64,000 nt of DNA from Quercus robur (GCF_932294415.1 NC_065535.1:10039282-10103281); one strand, 5' to 3'; positions 10,368 to 23,307 are shown, numbered from the stretch's first letter. Notes: generated from the letters alone by a model not told the origin. Program-made: numbers and translations.

Positions 10368-13300
10368 TCAATTTCCATTATTATTGCCCCTGCTTTTAAT
10401 CTCTCTTGCTCTCTTCCACTTCTCAATGTTTCTCAGCCTAGCATACATCTTTCTAAGCCTACCAAGCTTTTGAGACTCCTGATCAATCACACTAGCTATT
10501 GAGGGGTTCTCACTGAGGATTATTTCATACCCATCTCGGAAATTGTCCAGTCCTGCAGCAAGAAGTTGCCAGAACGAGCCGCCAACGGCTGCACCTCCAC
10601 CACTTGCAGATGAATAGATTGTTGAGTAAACTGTCTTGAAAAGCTCAGTCCTTTGTGTATTATTAGATAACTTCAAAGACTTTCCAAACTCTGCAACTAG
10701 AATTGGTTTGTGAAGGATTTTCTGTGCATCTTGTATATGATCATTAAGCCAACTATTCAAAAATGAGAGTTGGTCTTCATCACTAGAGCCAGGCAACCTG
10801 CTCATCAAACAAAATAAACCTCTTAAGGAAATGATTGTTAGTTAAATGTTAGCAGAAACTTTATTTGATTTAATCCATACCATTGATCAGGGTATGCGTG
10901 GACTGTGGCAAAGTCGATGCCAGGGATTTGATTATTTGTGATGAAATCTGTTCCTACTTGAAAATTAGGATTTGATGGCTGCTTTGATGCGCCGTAAAAC
11001 CCTTCCAGACCAACTTCTAGTAAGTGATTTCTATCTATGGATTTCAGGTAGGATGCCATCTCTGTAATCCAGGCCTGTCAGAGAAACTCATTATAGTAAA
11101 ACCACATATATACCTTTTTTCTTTTTTTTAACTAACTTGCAATTTGATATATTTTTCTTGTTCAGAGTGTGTGACTGGTATTATATGCATGATATAATAA
11201 TAGCCATGTTTCACATTTTCTTATGCTAAAGGCATTAGTGAAGAGGTTAGCTCATCAGGCCTTGTGCAGTTACCAATGCCTTCTATCCAAATTCAAATCC
11301 AAGAATTGTCTCTCAAAGAAAAAATAAGAATAAGGTTATTTAATAGAGAGATGCTACGTCTACAACATTTTTACAACAAATCACAGGTAGTTAGTTATTA
11401 ATGGTTCAAATTTGAAACTAACACTAAAATTGCTTTTTTGCCCTAACAATAACAACCTGTCACTTATAATTTGTTGTAAAAATGTTGTAGACATATCATT
11501 TCTCTATTTAATAATCACTTGTCTCAGTCTCTCATCCCCGCAAAAGTCGAAGTTATATATGCTGAGTATGACCTTTTTTTCTCCAAGGCAATGGTGAAAT
11601 TGGTGAAACTAACTGTTTCTTAACTGATGCTAATGCAAGAACAAAGTCACGGACAATTTTTTTCTTTTTCTTTTCCTAAAATTTATATAATCAACCTGTC
11701 CAAAGCCTAGTTAATAGGTTAGGTTCAATTCCTGCCCCTTCCTGCTTCAGGCAGGTAATCAAAGAAAATCTATTCCATCAATTTCTCTTGGGGCAGTTGA
11801 AGTGTTGAACACTCATGACTTAAGTCCATGATAAGGACCGCTAAGGCGCTAAGCACTAGGTAAATTTAATTTTTATATAAAGCACTGGTTGAATTTAACA
11901 TAATACCAACTCCAATTTAAGAACATGAGGATGAGGTCTCTCTCTCTATGGAAAAAACACAAAATATTGCTGCAAAATACTGTTTTCAAAAGTGACTTTG
12001 GTCAAAGTAAAAAGTATACATGGGAAACACATTTTTAGATTTTAAGAGTCTGATTTGGGAGGTTTTTGCTAACCTGAATGGTCTTTCCTGATTTATCTGA
12101 AGGGCACCTGGGTTCATTCATAAGCTCCCATGCCATTATGGTTGGATCATCTTTGTAAGCAATTCCAGTAAGGCTATTACGCCTTGTAAGAACAGTCTGT
12201 TACACAATACACACACACAAAAAAAAAAAAAAAAGGGGGTTAAATTACATAGAACAAGGAAAATACTAATTTTACCTGTGTCATAACTCATAACTTCTCA
12301 AAATTAAAATTTTCAGGAACAATGGTAATATTACTAATATATTTGTTCGTCTCTAATGTGTAAAGCACTAAATCCGGCCTTTCCCAAAATGAAATAAACC
12401 AAATCTTGAATTTACAACGAAGCATTTAATCTTAGGGAGACTTTTATTTCCTTGTGGGCCAAAGTTGGTAAAAGTAGTCTACCACCATTTTCCAAACTAC
12501 TAGCAAATTAATGTATACTCTTACCACAACCAAAAACACAGCAGAGGAGGAGAATAAGACAGCTAATGTTGGACGATTCATCATTCATTTACCACTAATT
12601 TCAACTTCCTATTTTTGTTCGACCCAACCACCCAATTACTTGGCCAAAAAAAAAAAAAAAGGAAAATGAAAATGAAAAAAAAAAAAAAAATCATACAGAA
12701 CCCGTTTAAAATATGAAACACTTGGTAAATTAATATACAGCTAGCTCAAAAGAGACAGAGAGAGAGGAGGAGAGAGTTACAGTGTAATATACCTTGATAT
12801 GGTTCTTGTAGTACCCCTTCACTACAGAGTTGGTGAAGAAATCATCCTCAGATGTTACAGATTGGCCCTGACCTTTTGCCCAGTCCACATACTGTTTCTT
12901 TCCTCCAAAGTTCTCATAGTTATTCACCAAACTCAACACTACCTTAATATCATATTTTTTAGCTTCAGATATTACAAAATCCAACCCCTACAAACCAAAC
13001 CAAAAAAATAAAAAAGAATGTCAAAAAAAAAGTGCAAAAGAAAAGCAATAACAATTCTAATCAAAACTAACCTGGAACATTTGTTCATTGTAGGAGCCAG
13101 GAGAGTCCTGCAGAGGTCTATATCCTCCATCACTGAAAGCCCAAGTTCTTGCAATTCTAAGACCATGTTTTGTAGCGTCTTGAAAGGCAGATGAAACTTT
13201 GTCTCTCTGAGATGAGTCGGAGGCCACATACATCATCCAGTAGGCATTAAATCCATTTGCATAGTAGGGGCTCCCATTCAATATAAGCTGCACTCCTTTG

Positions 13301-13395
13301 GTTTTCACAAACCCATTATCTGCTTCTACATGCAGGAAAATCCCATAGTTTTGAATCAAAAGAAGAACAAAGAAAGCTACACCCAAATGCTTCAT
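10368..13395 (-). CDS. MAN: Secreted mannan endo-1,4-beta-mannosidase (GH5), five exons
   Basis: Endo-beta-mannanase cuts internal beta-1,4 bonds of mannans and glucomannans in the apoplast, in wall remodelling and seed reserve release. Exons on the minus strand are 13395-13072, 12987-12793, 12196-12074, 11074-10881 and 10797-10368. All introns are GT-AG, and they give 421 residues, the usual length for this family. Residues 1-25 form a signal peptide with a hydrophobic core, and [12 protein letters not shown] starts the mature enzyme. WELMNEPRC (exon 3) holds the predicted acid/base Glu201, and ILVAEFGKS (exon 5) holds the nucleophile Glu315. The protein is closest in memory to Arabidopsis MAN7/MAN2-type enzymes. 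No stops or frameshifts disrupt it. Intron 3 (999 nt) carries a Mutator-like MITE. The only Met codon upstream of the conserved region lies directly after a GA-rich leader and TATA box, which supports the start. Confidence 0.93.
11346..11504. mobile_element. Mutator-like MITE (159 bp) in mannanase intron 3
   Basis: Termini GAGAGATGCTACGTCTACAA and TTGTAGACATATCATTTCTC are inverted repeats. An exact 9-bp duplication TATTTAATA flanks it (11337-11345 and 11505-11513). A 9-bp TSD is the hallmark of Mutator-like elements. Related copies lie at 14393-14561, 60993-61161 and, diverged, near 18868. Confidence 0.85.
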
Positions 13396-13456
13396 ACTCT
13401 TTCTCTCTCCCTCTCTTCTTCCTCTTTCTCTCTGTCTCTCTCTTTCTCAATGCAGT

Positions 13457-13462
13457 TTTATA
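13457..13462 (-). promoter_or_regulatory. TATA box of the mannanase gene
   Basis: The minus strand reads CCTTATAAAACTGC about 60 nt before the ATG at 13395. Between them is a GA-rich leader (plus-strand CT repeats at 13396-13448). Initiation would be expected about 30 nt downstream of the box, giving a 5' leader of about 30-40 nt. Confidence 0.6.
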
Positions 13463-13867
13463 AGGAAACGGCTAAATAAAGTCATAAATCCAATAAAGGT
13501 TTCGTGGTCGTGTATATGATAGTGTTTATGGATGGATTTGCTAAAAATGTACACGTTCTTTTTTTGGTATATTTTGATAAATACAATGTCGAGAGGGTTT
13601 ATTTGCTTATTTTGAGAAGGCTAGGGGATTTAAATAGAGTAAATATAAGAGGTACTAATGGAATTATAAGCAGCTTGACTCAGTTAACCTTTAATTTATG
13701 AGCGATGTTATGAACCTTGCATTTATCTTTTTAATCGGTTACATAATATGACCAAATTTAGAAAAGACGCGTTATTACTTAAAATTTGTTAAGGATTCAA
13801 TACCATCATTTAAGTTGTTAAGAATCTTTTTTTTTTTTTCTCTTTTTAAATAAATAAATTTATTTAA

Positions 13868-14037
13868 ATAACACCACCGCACACCCTTAATGCAATGGTC
13901 ACTTCACAAGTATAAGTATTTGTGAGGTGTGGGGGGCAAGGCCCGGAGTTTAAGTCTCCAGGAAGGAGTTTCACACACATATATACTTAGATTAGGTTAG
14001 AGTATAAATTCTATCTTGTAAAAAAAAAAAAAAAAAA
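13868..14037 (+). mobile_element. tRNA-derived SINE with poly-A tail
   Basis: A tRNA-like head (TTAATGCAATGGTCACTTC) is followed by a degenerate pol III B-box-like segment (GGAGTTTAAGTCTCC). The body ends in TTAGAGTATAAATTC, CTATCTTG and a poly-A run at 14021-14037. This matches a common dicot SINE design; TSDs were not resolved. Confidence 0.55.
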
Positions 14038-14392
14038 TATTAAAGATATGGAATCATTTGATACAAAATACTTTTTTCATGCTCATCCCTCCCTCAGTTG
14101 AAAAGTTTTTTTTTTTTTTTTTTAGAAATAAACACACACAAAAGAGAGAGAAATGAGTTCTAATATAAAAACACATTACAAACTCCACTCAAAAGCATGG
14201 TAACTTTTAAGGGAGAGTGAGACAAATTATACTACACAAAAGAAAGAGGAAAATGGGTTCTCTCAGTTGAAAAGATTCAATGAGGAAGAAGGGAGATGAA
14301 AATGGGTCCAAATGAATTACAATATGAAGTTGTTAAAGAATAAAAACATCACTTTAAATTTCAAGAATTAATCAATTCATGGTTAAAGTTTA

Positions 14393-14561
14393 GATAAATG
14401 ATATGTCTACAACATTTTTACAACAAATTCTAAGTGGTAGGTTGTTACTGGTTGTTATTGTTGGGGCAAAAAAGTAATCTTAGTATTAGTTTCAAATTTG
14501 AACCAATAACGACTAACCACATTTGATTTGTTATAAAAATGTTGTAGACGTAGCATCTCTC
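14393..14561. mobile_element. Mutator-like MITE (169 bp), same family as in the mannanase intron
   Basis: Ends GATAAATGATATGTCTACAA and TTGTAGACGTAGCATCTCTC. The 9-bp flanks TAAAGTTTA (14384-14392) and TAAAATTTA (14562-14570) match at 8 of 9 positions. Confidence 0.8.
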
Positions 14562-14679
14562 TAAAATTTAAGGTCCAAGTCAAGAGCCTTGAAGTTTAAT
14601 TGTTTGGTATCTCATGATATTTCAAATGCAAACATCCATAATTCAAATCTTCCAACCTATTGTGAAAGTTTAAGATTCA

Positions 14680-14910
14680 AGCATTTCCTCTATATTAGTG
14701 TAATAACATATTTTTTCTATTTTACATAACTATTTTTTAAAACACAGACATCATATTATTTATTTTACACTAAATTTTATTAAAATATCTTAAAATCCAA
14801 GCATTTCTTCTATTTTAACTTAAAAGAACTTATTTTTTTTATTTTACATAATCACTTTTTAAAAATACAGACATTAGATTATTTATTTTACACTATATTT
14901 TATTAAAATA
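14680..14910. repeat. Tandem duplication of about 112 bp
   Basis: CAAGCATTTCCTCTAT through TTTTATTAAAATATC is repeated once at about 85% identity. A reverse-oriented relative lies at about 16940-17050 (TAAAATGTAGTATAAAATAA). Probably a dispersed AT-rich element; no coding frame. The rest of 14910-15780 is AT-rich intergenic DNA with nothing further recognised. Confidence 0.5.
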
Positions 14911-15780
14911 TTATTTTTTATCAATTTAAATGATATTTTTATATATAATTTGGTAATTAAGAGTAGAGATTTGAAGTTGGATATTTCTATTAGAAATGCC
15001 AAAGCAGTATCAATTTGTTTTACTTCTTTTTTTTTTTTTGAAGAATCTGTTACATGGCTCTTGACACCTGAGAGTTTTGATAGACAAAAAGTCAATCTAG
15101 TACAAGCATACCGTGTTATAAACACTAGAAAAACGAAGTCGTTTATGCAATTTGACATCACTTAAATATATTGTAGGCTCTGTATCTGTCCTGAAAACAA
15201 TACTTTTTCCGCGTTTAAAATCTTCAATTAATGGGATGCAGCTGCCTTTGCTTTCGGTTGTGTCTGTTCATGAGGAAGAAACAACTTTCCAGAACATTAA
15301 AAGATGAACCTTACATTACATGTGTCATGTAGGCATGGCACATACTAGATCCTTTTTATCTGCTCAGATGTACTTCCAGGTTCTAAGTTTCTATAGAGCA
15401 TTCCCACAAGATGTATTATGCCTCGCATCAAAATTTACTTTATCAATTTTAATACAGTATTTTTCAATATGCTATATATTAGATATTTTATTTTAACATT
15501 ATACTATATTAAAATAATAATTAAAAAACACTCAGCTATTATACTGTAGCAGTAAAAAATGGTACGCAATTTTATAGTACAATTCTACTAGTACAAATTG
15601 TTATTTAATTTGAAACACCTCATGCTACAGTAGAATTGTTATTTAATAGATAATTAAAAAAATTGTTATTTAATTATACAACATACAATTCTATCAATAC
15701 AATTATACTGTAGCAATTTGCTAAAAAAGCTAAAACTTTTAGCATATGAAACATCTTATGAATCTTGTTTTTTGGTGTTT

Positions 15781-15818
15781 GGTGTGCCAAATGTCAAAAA
15801 TTTGACATTTGGCACACC
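15781..15818. repeat. Perfect 18-bp inverted repeat with 2-nt spacer
   Basis: GGTGTGCCAAATGTCAAA, then AA, then the exact reverse complement. This near-perfect palindrome sits immediately before a recent tandem duplication. It may be a collapsed foldback transposon or the fused ends of an excised element. Confidence 0.85.
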
Positions 15819-15819
15819 T

Positions 15820-16390
15820 GATAGGCTAATAATTGTTAGTAGACCAAAAAATATAAAATTCATTCTTTTTTTTAGCCAAAGACCAAAATAATTGTTTTTT
15901 TTTTTTTTGGGGGGGGGGGGGGGGGGGCTAATAGACCAAAATAATTGTTAGTATTCAGACAATATCTCATACATACAAAATCAATAATGACTCCTCAAAA
16001 AACTAAAAAACAGCACCAATTAGACTATTGTAGGTATTTTAATTTCTTGCTTTTGCAAATGCTAGATGGGTTTTTTATACAACATTTTTTATAATTTTTT
16101 TTTTTAATCATTGTTAAGATGATCTTGGTATATGTGATGGGCTAATAATTGTTAGTAGACCAAAAATATAAAATTCATTCTTTTTTTTAGCCAAAGACCA
16201 AAATAATTGTTTTTTTTTTTTTTTGGGCTAATAGACCAAAATAATTGTTAGTAGTCAGACAATATCTCATACATACAAAATCAATAATGAATCCTCAAAA
16301 AACTAAAAAACAGCACCAATTAGACTATTGTAGGTATTTTAATTTATTGCTTTTGCAAATGCTAGATGGGTTTTTTATACAACATTTTTT

Positions 16391-16421
<31 letters not shown>

Positions 16422-16452
16422 CATTGTTAAGATGATCTTGGTATATGTGATG
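15820..16452. repeat. Recent tandem duplication, 316-bp unit
   Basis: Copy 1 (15820-16135) and copy 2 (16136 to about 16452) are near identical. The main difference is in homopolymers: copy 1 has a T run followed by 19 G (15909-15927), whereas copy 2 has only T then GGG at the matching place. Confidence 0.85.
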
Positions 16453-16454
16453 AG

Positions 16455-17640
16455 TAAAAGTAATAATAGTCTAATCATAGCCTAAGTAAAAGTTTCTTGA
16501 AATTCAGTTATCTTAATTGCTTCTCAAAAAAAAAATTTAATAAAAGTCTATTGATTTGATTTCATCCTTCTTATATTAAAAATTAATTAATGTCTTAGTC
16601 TAATAATAAAAAATAATTATCACAAAAAAAATATTATAAATTAAAATTAAATGGCATCTTTAAAAAGTTACAAAAAAATGAAATGGTACTAAAAGCACTC
16701 ACATTAGTTGATGTATAATAGAATAAGGTGTAAAATTTACACAGTTTTATTTAAAAATGATTCACATCAATTAGTGTATAATTATATAAATTTACAAGTT
16801 TGCTATAGTAATCATGTAAATTTATACTGACACTATGCATTTTGCATTTAATTTTTTATTCTTTCTTTAGGATGAAATAAAAGAGTAAATGGTAGTTGTT
16901 GTGTGTGAAGAAAGAGAAACAATTAAAAAATCAAGACAATTTGATAATTTAATAAAATGTAGTATAAAATAAATAATCATGTGTGGTGTTTTAAAAAATG
17001 AGTATGTAAAATGAAAAAAAAAAAAAGTAAGTTCTTATACTTAAATAGACAAAACATTTCGCACAAATTGATGCTAATACGCTTTTTTTTATTGATGCTT
17101 TGTTCTGTTTCGATAGAAAACATTGTGTAAAGATAGTTTTTCATATTTTTCAGTGTTTGATAGCATAAAAAAAATAAGTAAAAAGAAAACTATTTTTAGT
17201 TAACATAAAAAGTATGACTTATTTTTAGAAATCGTTTTCCACTTTTTTTTTTTTTTTTGGGAAATCAACTCTATCTCACAACAAACTAAATAAAGAAATT
17301 TAGAATATTATTTTTCAACTTATTTAAGGTTGCTACTAAACATAGAAAAATGAAATAGTTTTATAGAAAATATTTTTTTGGAAAATGACTCATTTTCTAG
17401 AAATGACAAAACTTATATACAATACCTTACGTGTTATTCTTTAGATTCTCTTTTTAAAATTCTATCATGTAGCTATCTAATTAAAAAATACATTTTTATT
17501 TCATGAAAAAAAAAAAAAAAAACCATATGACAAAATTTTAAAAGGAAAACTTAAGGTGCAGCACCTTAATACTATACTTAAATATTGTTTTTCTAAAATA
17601 TATCATCGCTAAAACAAACATAGCTCTTTACTAGTTTTTG
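16455..17640. other. AT-rich intergenic DNA with MITE-like relics
   Basis: 16690-16850 repeats phrases such as CACATTAGTTGATGTATAAT. 17100-17420 resembles a MITE of the GTTTCGATAGAAAAC / GGAAAATGACTCATTTTC type seen elsewhere in plants. No gene or intact element boundaries were identified. Confidence 0.35.
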
Positions 17641-17748
17641 GGACATGGTCTACAGCCCCTTTCAGACGCCGGGCAATATGTTTAACATTAATTACAAATT
17701 TGAGCGCACATCACGGCGACAATTTTAGTTAGTAGTTAGTTCATCCAT

Positions 17749-17791
17749 TCAGCTACGAGGCCATCGCTTTTAAACAATGCCGCGTAGCTGA
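17749..17791. repeat. Imperfect hairpin in a small GC-rich island
   Basis: TCAGCTACGAGGCCAT and ATGCCGCGTAGCTGA pair with one mismatch and one bulge around a 12-nt loop. The surrounding 17640-17800 is clearly less AT-rich than its neighbours. It may be a subterminal motif of a lost transposon; function unknown. From 17800 to 18550 only unsupported short frames occur. Confidence 0.5.
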
Positions 17792-18552
17792 GGAAAAGTA
17801 GAACTATGAAGTACAAGACGGTTTGTCTTTGACTTTTGTAGTTTTGTGACCACACTAGTGGTCTACGATCGATGGTCCTACCCTAAGGATAGTGTAAATC
17901 CTACAAAGAAGAAGATTAGATTAAAGCAACTTGTGCAAATGGGAACAAAAGCTCTTTGGTTTAGGCACGTAAATGGAGACAAGCTGAAGATTCAAAAGCA
18001 CAAATGAAAGGAGAACCACGCAAAGTAAAGAATAAGTGGAAACAAAGTTATCATCATTCACGGAAGAAATTTGTTTCACTATTGCTTTTTTATTTATTTA
18101 ATTGGTGCTGGTTATTTGGTGGGTCGATGTCACTTTTTCCTTTCCATTCATGGATTGGTTTATATTTTTAAAAGATATGTTGTTTTTTTTTACCATAAGA
18201 TATGTTGTTTTCCAATAAATAATTATCAAATTGAGCATTTTGGCGACATCCTCACATCAACGTTATTCGACAACCTTAATCTCATCACTGCCCACTTAAA
18301 GACGAATTTTGTGACTTTTTTGAACGCTGGACTACGTCATCTTAAATTCTGCCCATAAGTGGTGGAGTTTCCTTCAACAGTGACTGTTTATAAATTAAAA
18401 TAAAATTTGTGGAAAATATCAAATTGTTGCAATGATTAGAGTCTTAATTTTTCATTAAAAAAAAAAAGAGTTGATTTTATGTCCTTTTCTTTTAGGGGTA
18501 GAAATTCAATATTTATTCAATGAATAATAATAGTATTCACTGGGGTAAAAAT

Positions 18553-19258
18553 CATGAGTGAAACTATTAGTCATTTCACAGGAGATATGGGTCTTTTTGC
18601 TGACCCATGGCATGGGCCCGCAATCCCTGTGAGAGAATTAGAGGAATGGGGACTACTCCAGTGAATAGCATCTTGTACTTGTCCCATGCTTGAGATGACA
18701 TGGCCGTCTGATTTAGGTACAATCAAGAGAATATATTAGTTCAGCCAAAAAACAAATTTAAGAGAATATATTAGATTATCTAAAAACAATTTAAGAGAAT
18801 ATATTAATATTATTGTGTTTTGGTGAGTCTGAAATGTGTCCTATGAAAACTTGAGAAGTGTTTCCTTTACAATATTTTAATAACAATTTCGCAACAAATC
18901 TTAGTGAGAAATTATTATTAGTTATTATTAGTTGATAAAAAGTAATTTCGGTTTGGGTCTAGATTAGAACTAATAACAACATATCATTTATAAATTGTTG
19001 TAAAAATGTTGTGGATGTAAATCATGGGTGAAATCAGTACTTCTGACTTCCTTTTACAGGGGATTTGTTTGGGTCTTTTGTAGGAGCTATGGTGTGGGCC
19101 CATAATTCTTGTGAGAGGATTAGAGGAATGAGGACTCCTCGGTGAATAATATCTTGTAGTTGTACTATAGTTGAGATGACATTGTAGTGTGATTTAGGTA
19201 ATATATTAATAGTCTTGTGTTTTAGTGACAATGAAATGTGTGCTACAAAAACTTAGGT
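18553..19258. repeat. Old direct duplication with a diverged MITE between copies
   Basis: 18553-18855 and 19025-19258 share a colinear series of motifs (GGCCCRYAATYCYTGTGAG, GAGATGACATKG, GTGATTTAGGTA, TGAAATGTGTSCTA) at about 75% identity. Between them, about 18868-19020, is a decayed copy of the TTGTAAAAATGTTGTGGAT MITE family. Confidence 0.5.
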
Positions 19259-20267
19259 TCAAAAGTTCTAAGGTCCAAAATATGGAAGAAAGAGATGTTT
19301 TTACAACTCTACTACCCAGTCAATTATGTTCCATTTAATCACTATTTCATAGCCACATATCTTTCCAGCTAAGGAATGGTATATTTTATGTTGTTACATG
19401 AATCCAATTTTTGTTTCATTCAGGCAAAGCCATCTCTTTTAACAATGTTTTTGTGATATGATCCAAGCATTTCGTTAGAAAGGAACAGACTTGATAAATA
19501 TTGATAACTCTTGGATGGAATATTAGAGAGATATTTGAACCAAGATTTTTAATTTCCAAGTAATCTCATCAATTTTGTATAAATGAATGATGTTCCTATA
19601 GAAATTATTGATGAGGTGGCATCCATTTGCAATCATAAATTCGAGATTCAATTTAATGATTATTAATCAAATTAAAAATCAGGAACTTAAACACAATGTC
19701 ATTGGCTAATCTAAATTTCATTTCAGAAGATGATTTTTTGGTTGGTACAATAAATTCACAATATGGCTATACAGCAAAATTGATATAATTTTTATACAAA
19801 AATTAACCCAACCCATATGGATTTCAGCAATAAAACTCTATTGCAGGTCGCTTGCATAGAAATCAGTCACTCACATCATATGATCATGCGCAGAAAGTTT
19901 CCTATCCAATCCACGTGAGAAGCTGTCCCCACTCCCCACTTACATGTTTGCCATAAATTTTTTGTTAGCAATGCATGTGAACCTAAATCTACCAATGTGA
20001 TCTGAAGCCTCTGTCCTCTTTAACTTTTATGATAATCTGAAAATGACATTTTTTTTCCTTTTAAGGGAAAAAGTAAATTTCTTTCTCACACGATAAGTAA
20101 TATATGTCTTGTTGAAAATAGCTAGCAACCGACTCAGTGAGTCACGACGCACTTAATAAATGGTTCGAAAATGGAGGCATTTTCTGCTCACCCGTGAAGC
20201 CATTTATATAGCCAAAGAGTTTAGGATCTCGTAGAATCTTCATTCGCTTTTTGTGTTTTCCAAATTC

Positions 20268-20402
20268 TCTTAGTTTGTTTGGATTGAAGGGGGAGGGAAA
20301 GAATAATAGATTTGAGTCAAAATAAGTCTATTTTTAGTAAACTTTATTCTACTCTACTCATCTCCACTCCTCCTTCTTCTCCCCTCAATTAAAACAGCTC
20401 AT
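20268..20402. mobile_element. Probable Tourist-like MITE (about 135 bp)
   Basis: Loosely inverted ends: TTAGTTTGTTTGGATTGAAG on the left, and CTCAATTAAAACAGCTCATG on the right. The interior is A/G-rich on one side and C/T-rich on the other, as in the 9391-9481 element. TSD is not clear. Confidence 0.45.
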
Positions 20403-23300
20403 GTTAACATTAGGTCTCATCACAAGCACGTGTAATAAGGTTTTTTTTTTTTTTTTTTTTTTTTGTGTTTAGTATCACAATTTCCCCATTTAAAAAAAAA
20501 AAAAATTGGATAAGTTTGTTTTGAAGACATGAATTAGTAAGAGAGTGTCCTATTTTGTAGGCATTTTAAATAGAGTTGGAGTTATACTTTTACGAAGTTA
20601 TCCTCAATTTTTTTCCCTGTTAAATGTAAAGTTTAGGGATATTTCTGAACCACATAAAAGTCTAGCTCAAAAAGATAAATCATCTTATAAATAGTATAGA
20701 TAAACAATAACAAGAAGCCCTAGAAGATTAGCAACCATTAGGTTGAGCAAATCTGAATAATGACCCGCACGGTTTTAAGTTCCATGCGTAAAATCCCAAA
20801 ATATACATACATCTAAAAAATGGGCTGGCTTGGGAGGTATTTTTCAACCCAATCAACCACTTTGAATTGAAAAATCTTTAGCCCGACCTGATCCTAAAGG
20901 ATTTGGCCATTTGTCAAGCTTAATTACAAAAATTATTTTCATTAAATTATTTATGACTTTTAAGTTCATTATTCAATAAATTATTGCAATTTACACAATT
21001 GGACATGGCATTTCAATTTCAATCAAAATACTAAAATAAATCATACTAATCGAAAACTTTGTCACCTTTGTAACTTTAGACCCAAACTCAACCCTAACAC
21101 AATTTGATATGTTTTGAGTCTTTTGACACTAGAAAGTGTGAACACATCTTTGATCCCGAACATTATACAATGGGTATAAGTAACACACTAAAACATTTAA
21201 TTGTGAGACCTATACATGTGGGTATGTATGGAAGTGAGAATAATATTGTATATACCTATTATATAAGAAATCACCTCTGCCATAAAACAATAATCCAATT
21301 ACTCAATTAGTTTTACACAATTATCAGACGATTAAAAAATTTTGTCAGACAACAAAATAAAAAGTGTCTATAAGCTATAAAGCCTTTCTTTTTTTTCTTT
21401 TTTTCTTTTTTCTTTAAAGACATTTTCGGCGGATATTATGCAGAGGCCCATTATTGGACCCCTCTACTCAGATGGAAGAGAGGACCCATTTGTTTCATTT
21501 CTGGATCTCTGGCTACTTAGATATCCAAATTAACAGATTATATTGCAAGATCATGTACCCTAGCGACCCAAATTATACAAGAGAAATTAAATGAGAGGGC
21601 CTTAGAGACAATGTACACTGCTTACAAATAGGGTCTCAAGCCTCAGCTTTAAACAGCATTTTTTTATAATAGAGAAGAAACTCCCAACTCTTGAGGGCCA
21701 ATCAAGTGACACACTTTCTTCCTATGACCCCAGCTAGTACCACCCTTACTTGTTAGTGACCTTGTAACTTGTGACAACAATGGTTTCTGATATTTATTTT
21801 TTTATTTTTAAATACAAAGATAGAAATATCTTAGATTTCTTATGGGAAAAAGGAAGAGAAGAAGTACCATTAAACTATAAGAGCATTGATGGTTTTAATA
21901 ATTGAATAACCAAATATTCTATCACAAAGTTTTAATGAAGAACCTTTAATATCAGAAGAATTATTTGGTCATCCTATAGAAAGATAGCACAAGGCTGTGA
22001 TTTTGATTAGATTTTAAGGAATTTTTAGGAGAAAATTGAGTGGAAATTAGCATTTCCTTATTGCCATTACACTCCTTTCTACTAAACTCCAAAAAGGAAA
22101 TGAATTAAACATTAAAAAAAAAAAATCGTTTCAATCTATCTCATTCCTTTCCTTGCCCTTCGCAAATGGACTTAGGCTAATGAATTTGACAGAAGAATCA
22201 TTATTTAAATAGAATCTTTGAGTCTTTTTCATTATTTTTTTCTTTGATTTTTTTTTTTAATCTTCATTTTGGTGAATTTTCATGCAGTTTGAATTCTCCT
22301 TTTTTTTTGGGGGGGGGGGGGGGGGGGGGGAAAGGGAGTGTTAGGGGGAAATTTTAAACACACAAAAACGAAAAATAGAAGATCAAGAACGTCCAAAAAA
22401 CATTGACAAAGTGGATTGTAGTTTTTTATGATTGGATAAAAAATTTAGGATTTAATCTCCGTTTACATTAAAAACTAACTGGTGTCATGGTTTAATAATA
22501 AAGGTGAGACAGAGAACTTGAGACTTTTTGGGGGTGAATGTGTCTCTGAAATGTGGAATGTGTCTCTGAAAGTTAAGCCAGACAAGAATTATGGGCCCCG
22601 AAGTGGGTTCGGTACTGCAATTGGGCCACGCTTGTGCTGGAAAAAATAAATAATTAGAGTTGTCGTTTGGCATTTAGCACAAAGCTTTTGTTTTTGCCCT
22701 TTGTTTTTGCCTAGCGTTTAACCAACAATTTAAATAACATATAGTAAGAAAATGTTTTTTTTTTCAATAATTTAACTTTTATGTTTTTATCTCACATTTA
22801 ACAAATAAATTACTGAAAATTACACCACAAATGACATTTACTAAGCAGATTGCGTACTTTATACGTTATCAAATTTATGCCTAATAATAAGTTTAACTAC
22901 ACAACAAAATTCAAAACTTTTTAAATAATTTCTCAATTGATATGTTATAATTATTAGTCCCATGTGAAATTAATGATATACAAATCACAACAAACCATCC
23001 TAATAAATTTAAAATCTTTCTAAAAAAAATTATCACATTAAATTATGATTTTTTTTTCTTCTTTTTATGTTACTTTGTTAAATGCATAATTAGCGGTGAT
23101 TAGGAAAACTTATATATCTTTTTTTTTTTTTTTGTGCCAAGCTTACTTACGTGATCTTGTAACTAACTAAGTCATTAAAGTAGTTGAAAATATGGTGAAA
23201 TTAGCTTAATTTAGAATTGCATGGTCTTTTGGTCTAGAGTCAACATTGGCGTACCCCCTTGTCCTTAGATTTTAATCAACAAAATCCAAACTTAAATATT
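20403..23300. other. Intergenic desert
   Basis: AT-rich with long T and A runs and only short random frames. 22450-22520 carries a tail fragment (AACTGGTGTCATGGTTTAAT) of the SINE family seen in DFR-A intron 1. No gene, promoter or complete element is recognised. Confidence 0.4.
22309..22330 (+). repeat. 22-nt poly-G tract
   Basis: A T run passes directly into 22 consecutive G. This is the third long G run in the window, with 7732-7756 and 15909-15927. Confidence 0.9.
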
Positions 23301-23307
23301 GAAATCA

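Noticed and set aside
18071-18358. 95-codon plus-strand frame
   Set aside because: No similarity recognised, AT-driven Phe/Tyr/Leu composition, no promoter or splice context.
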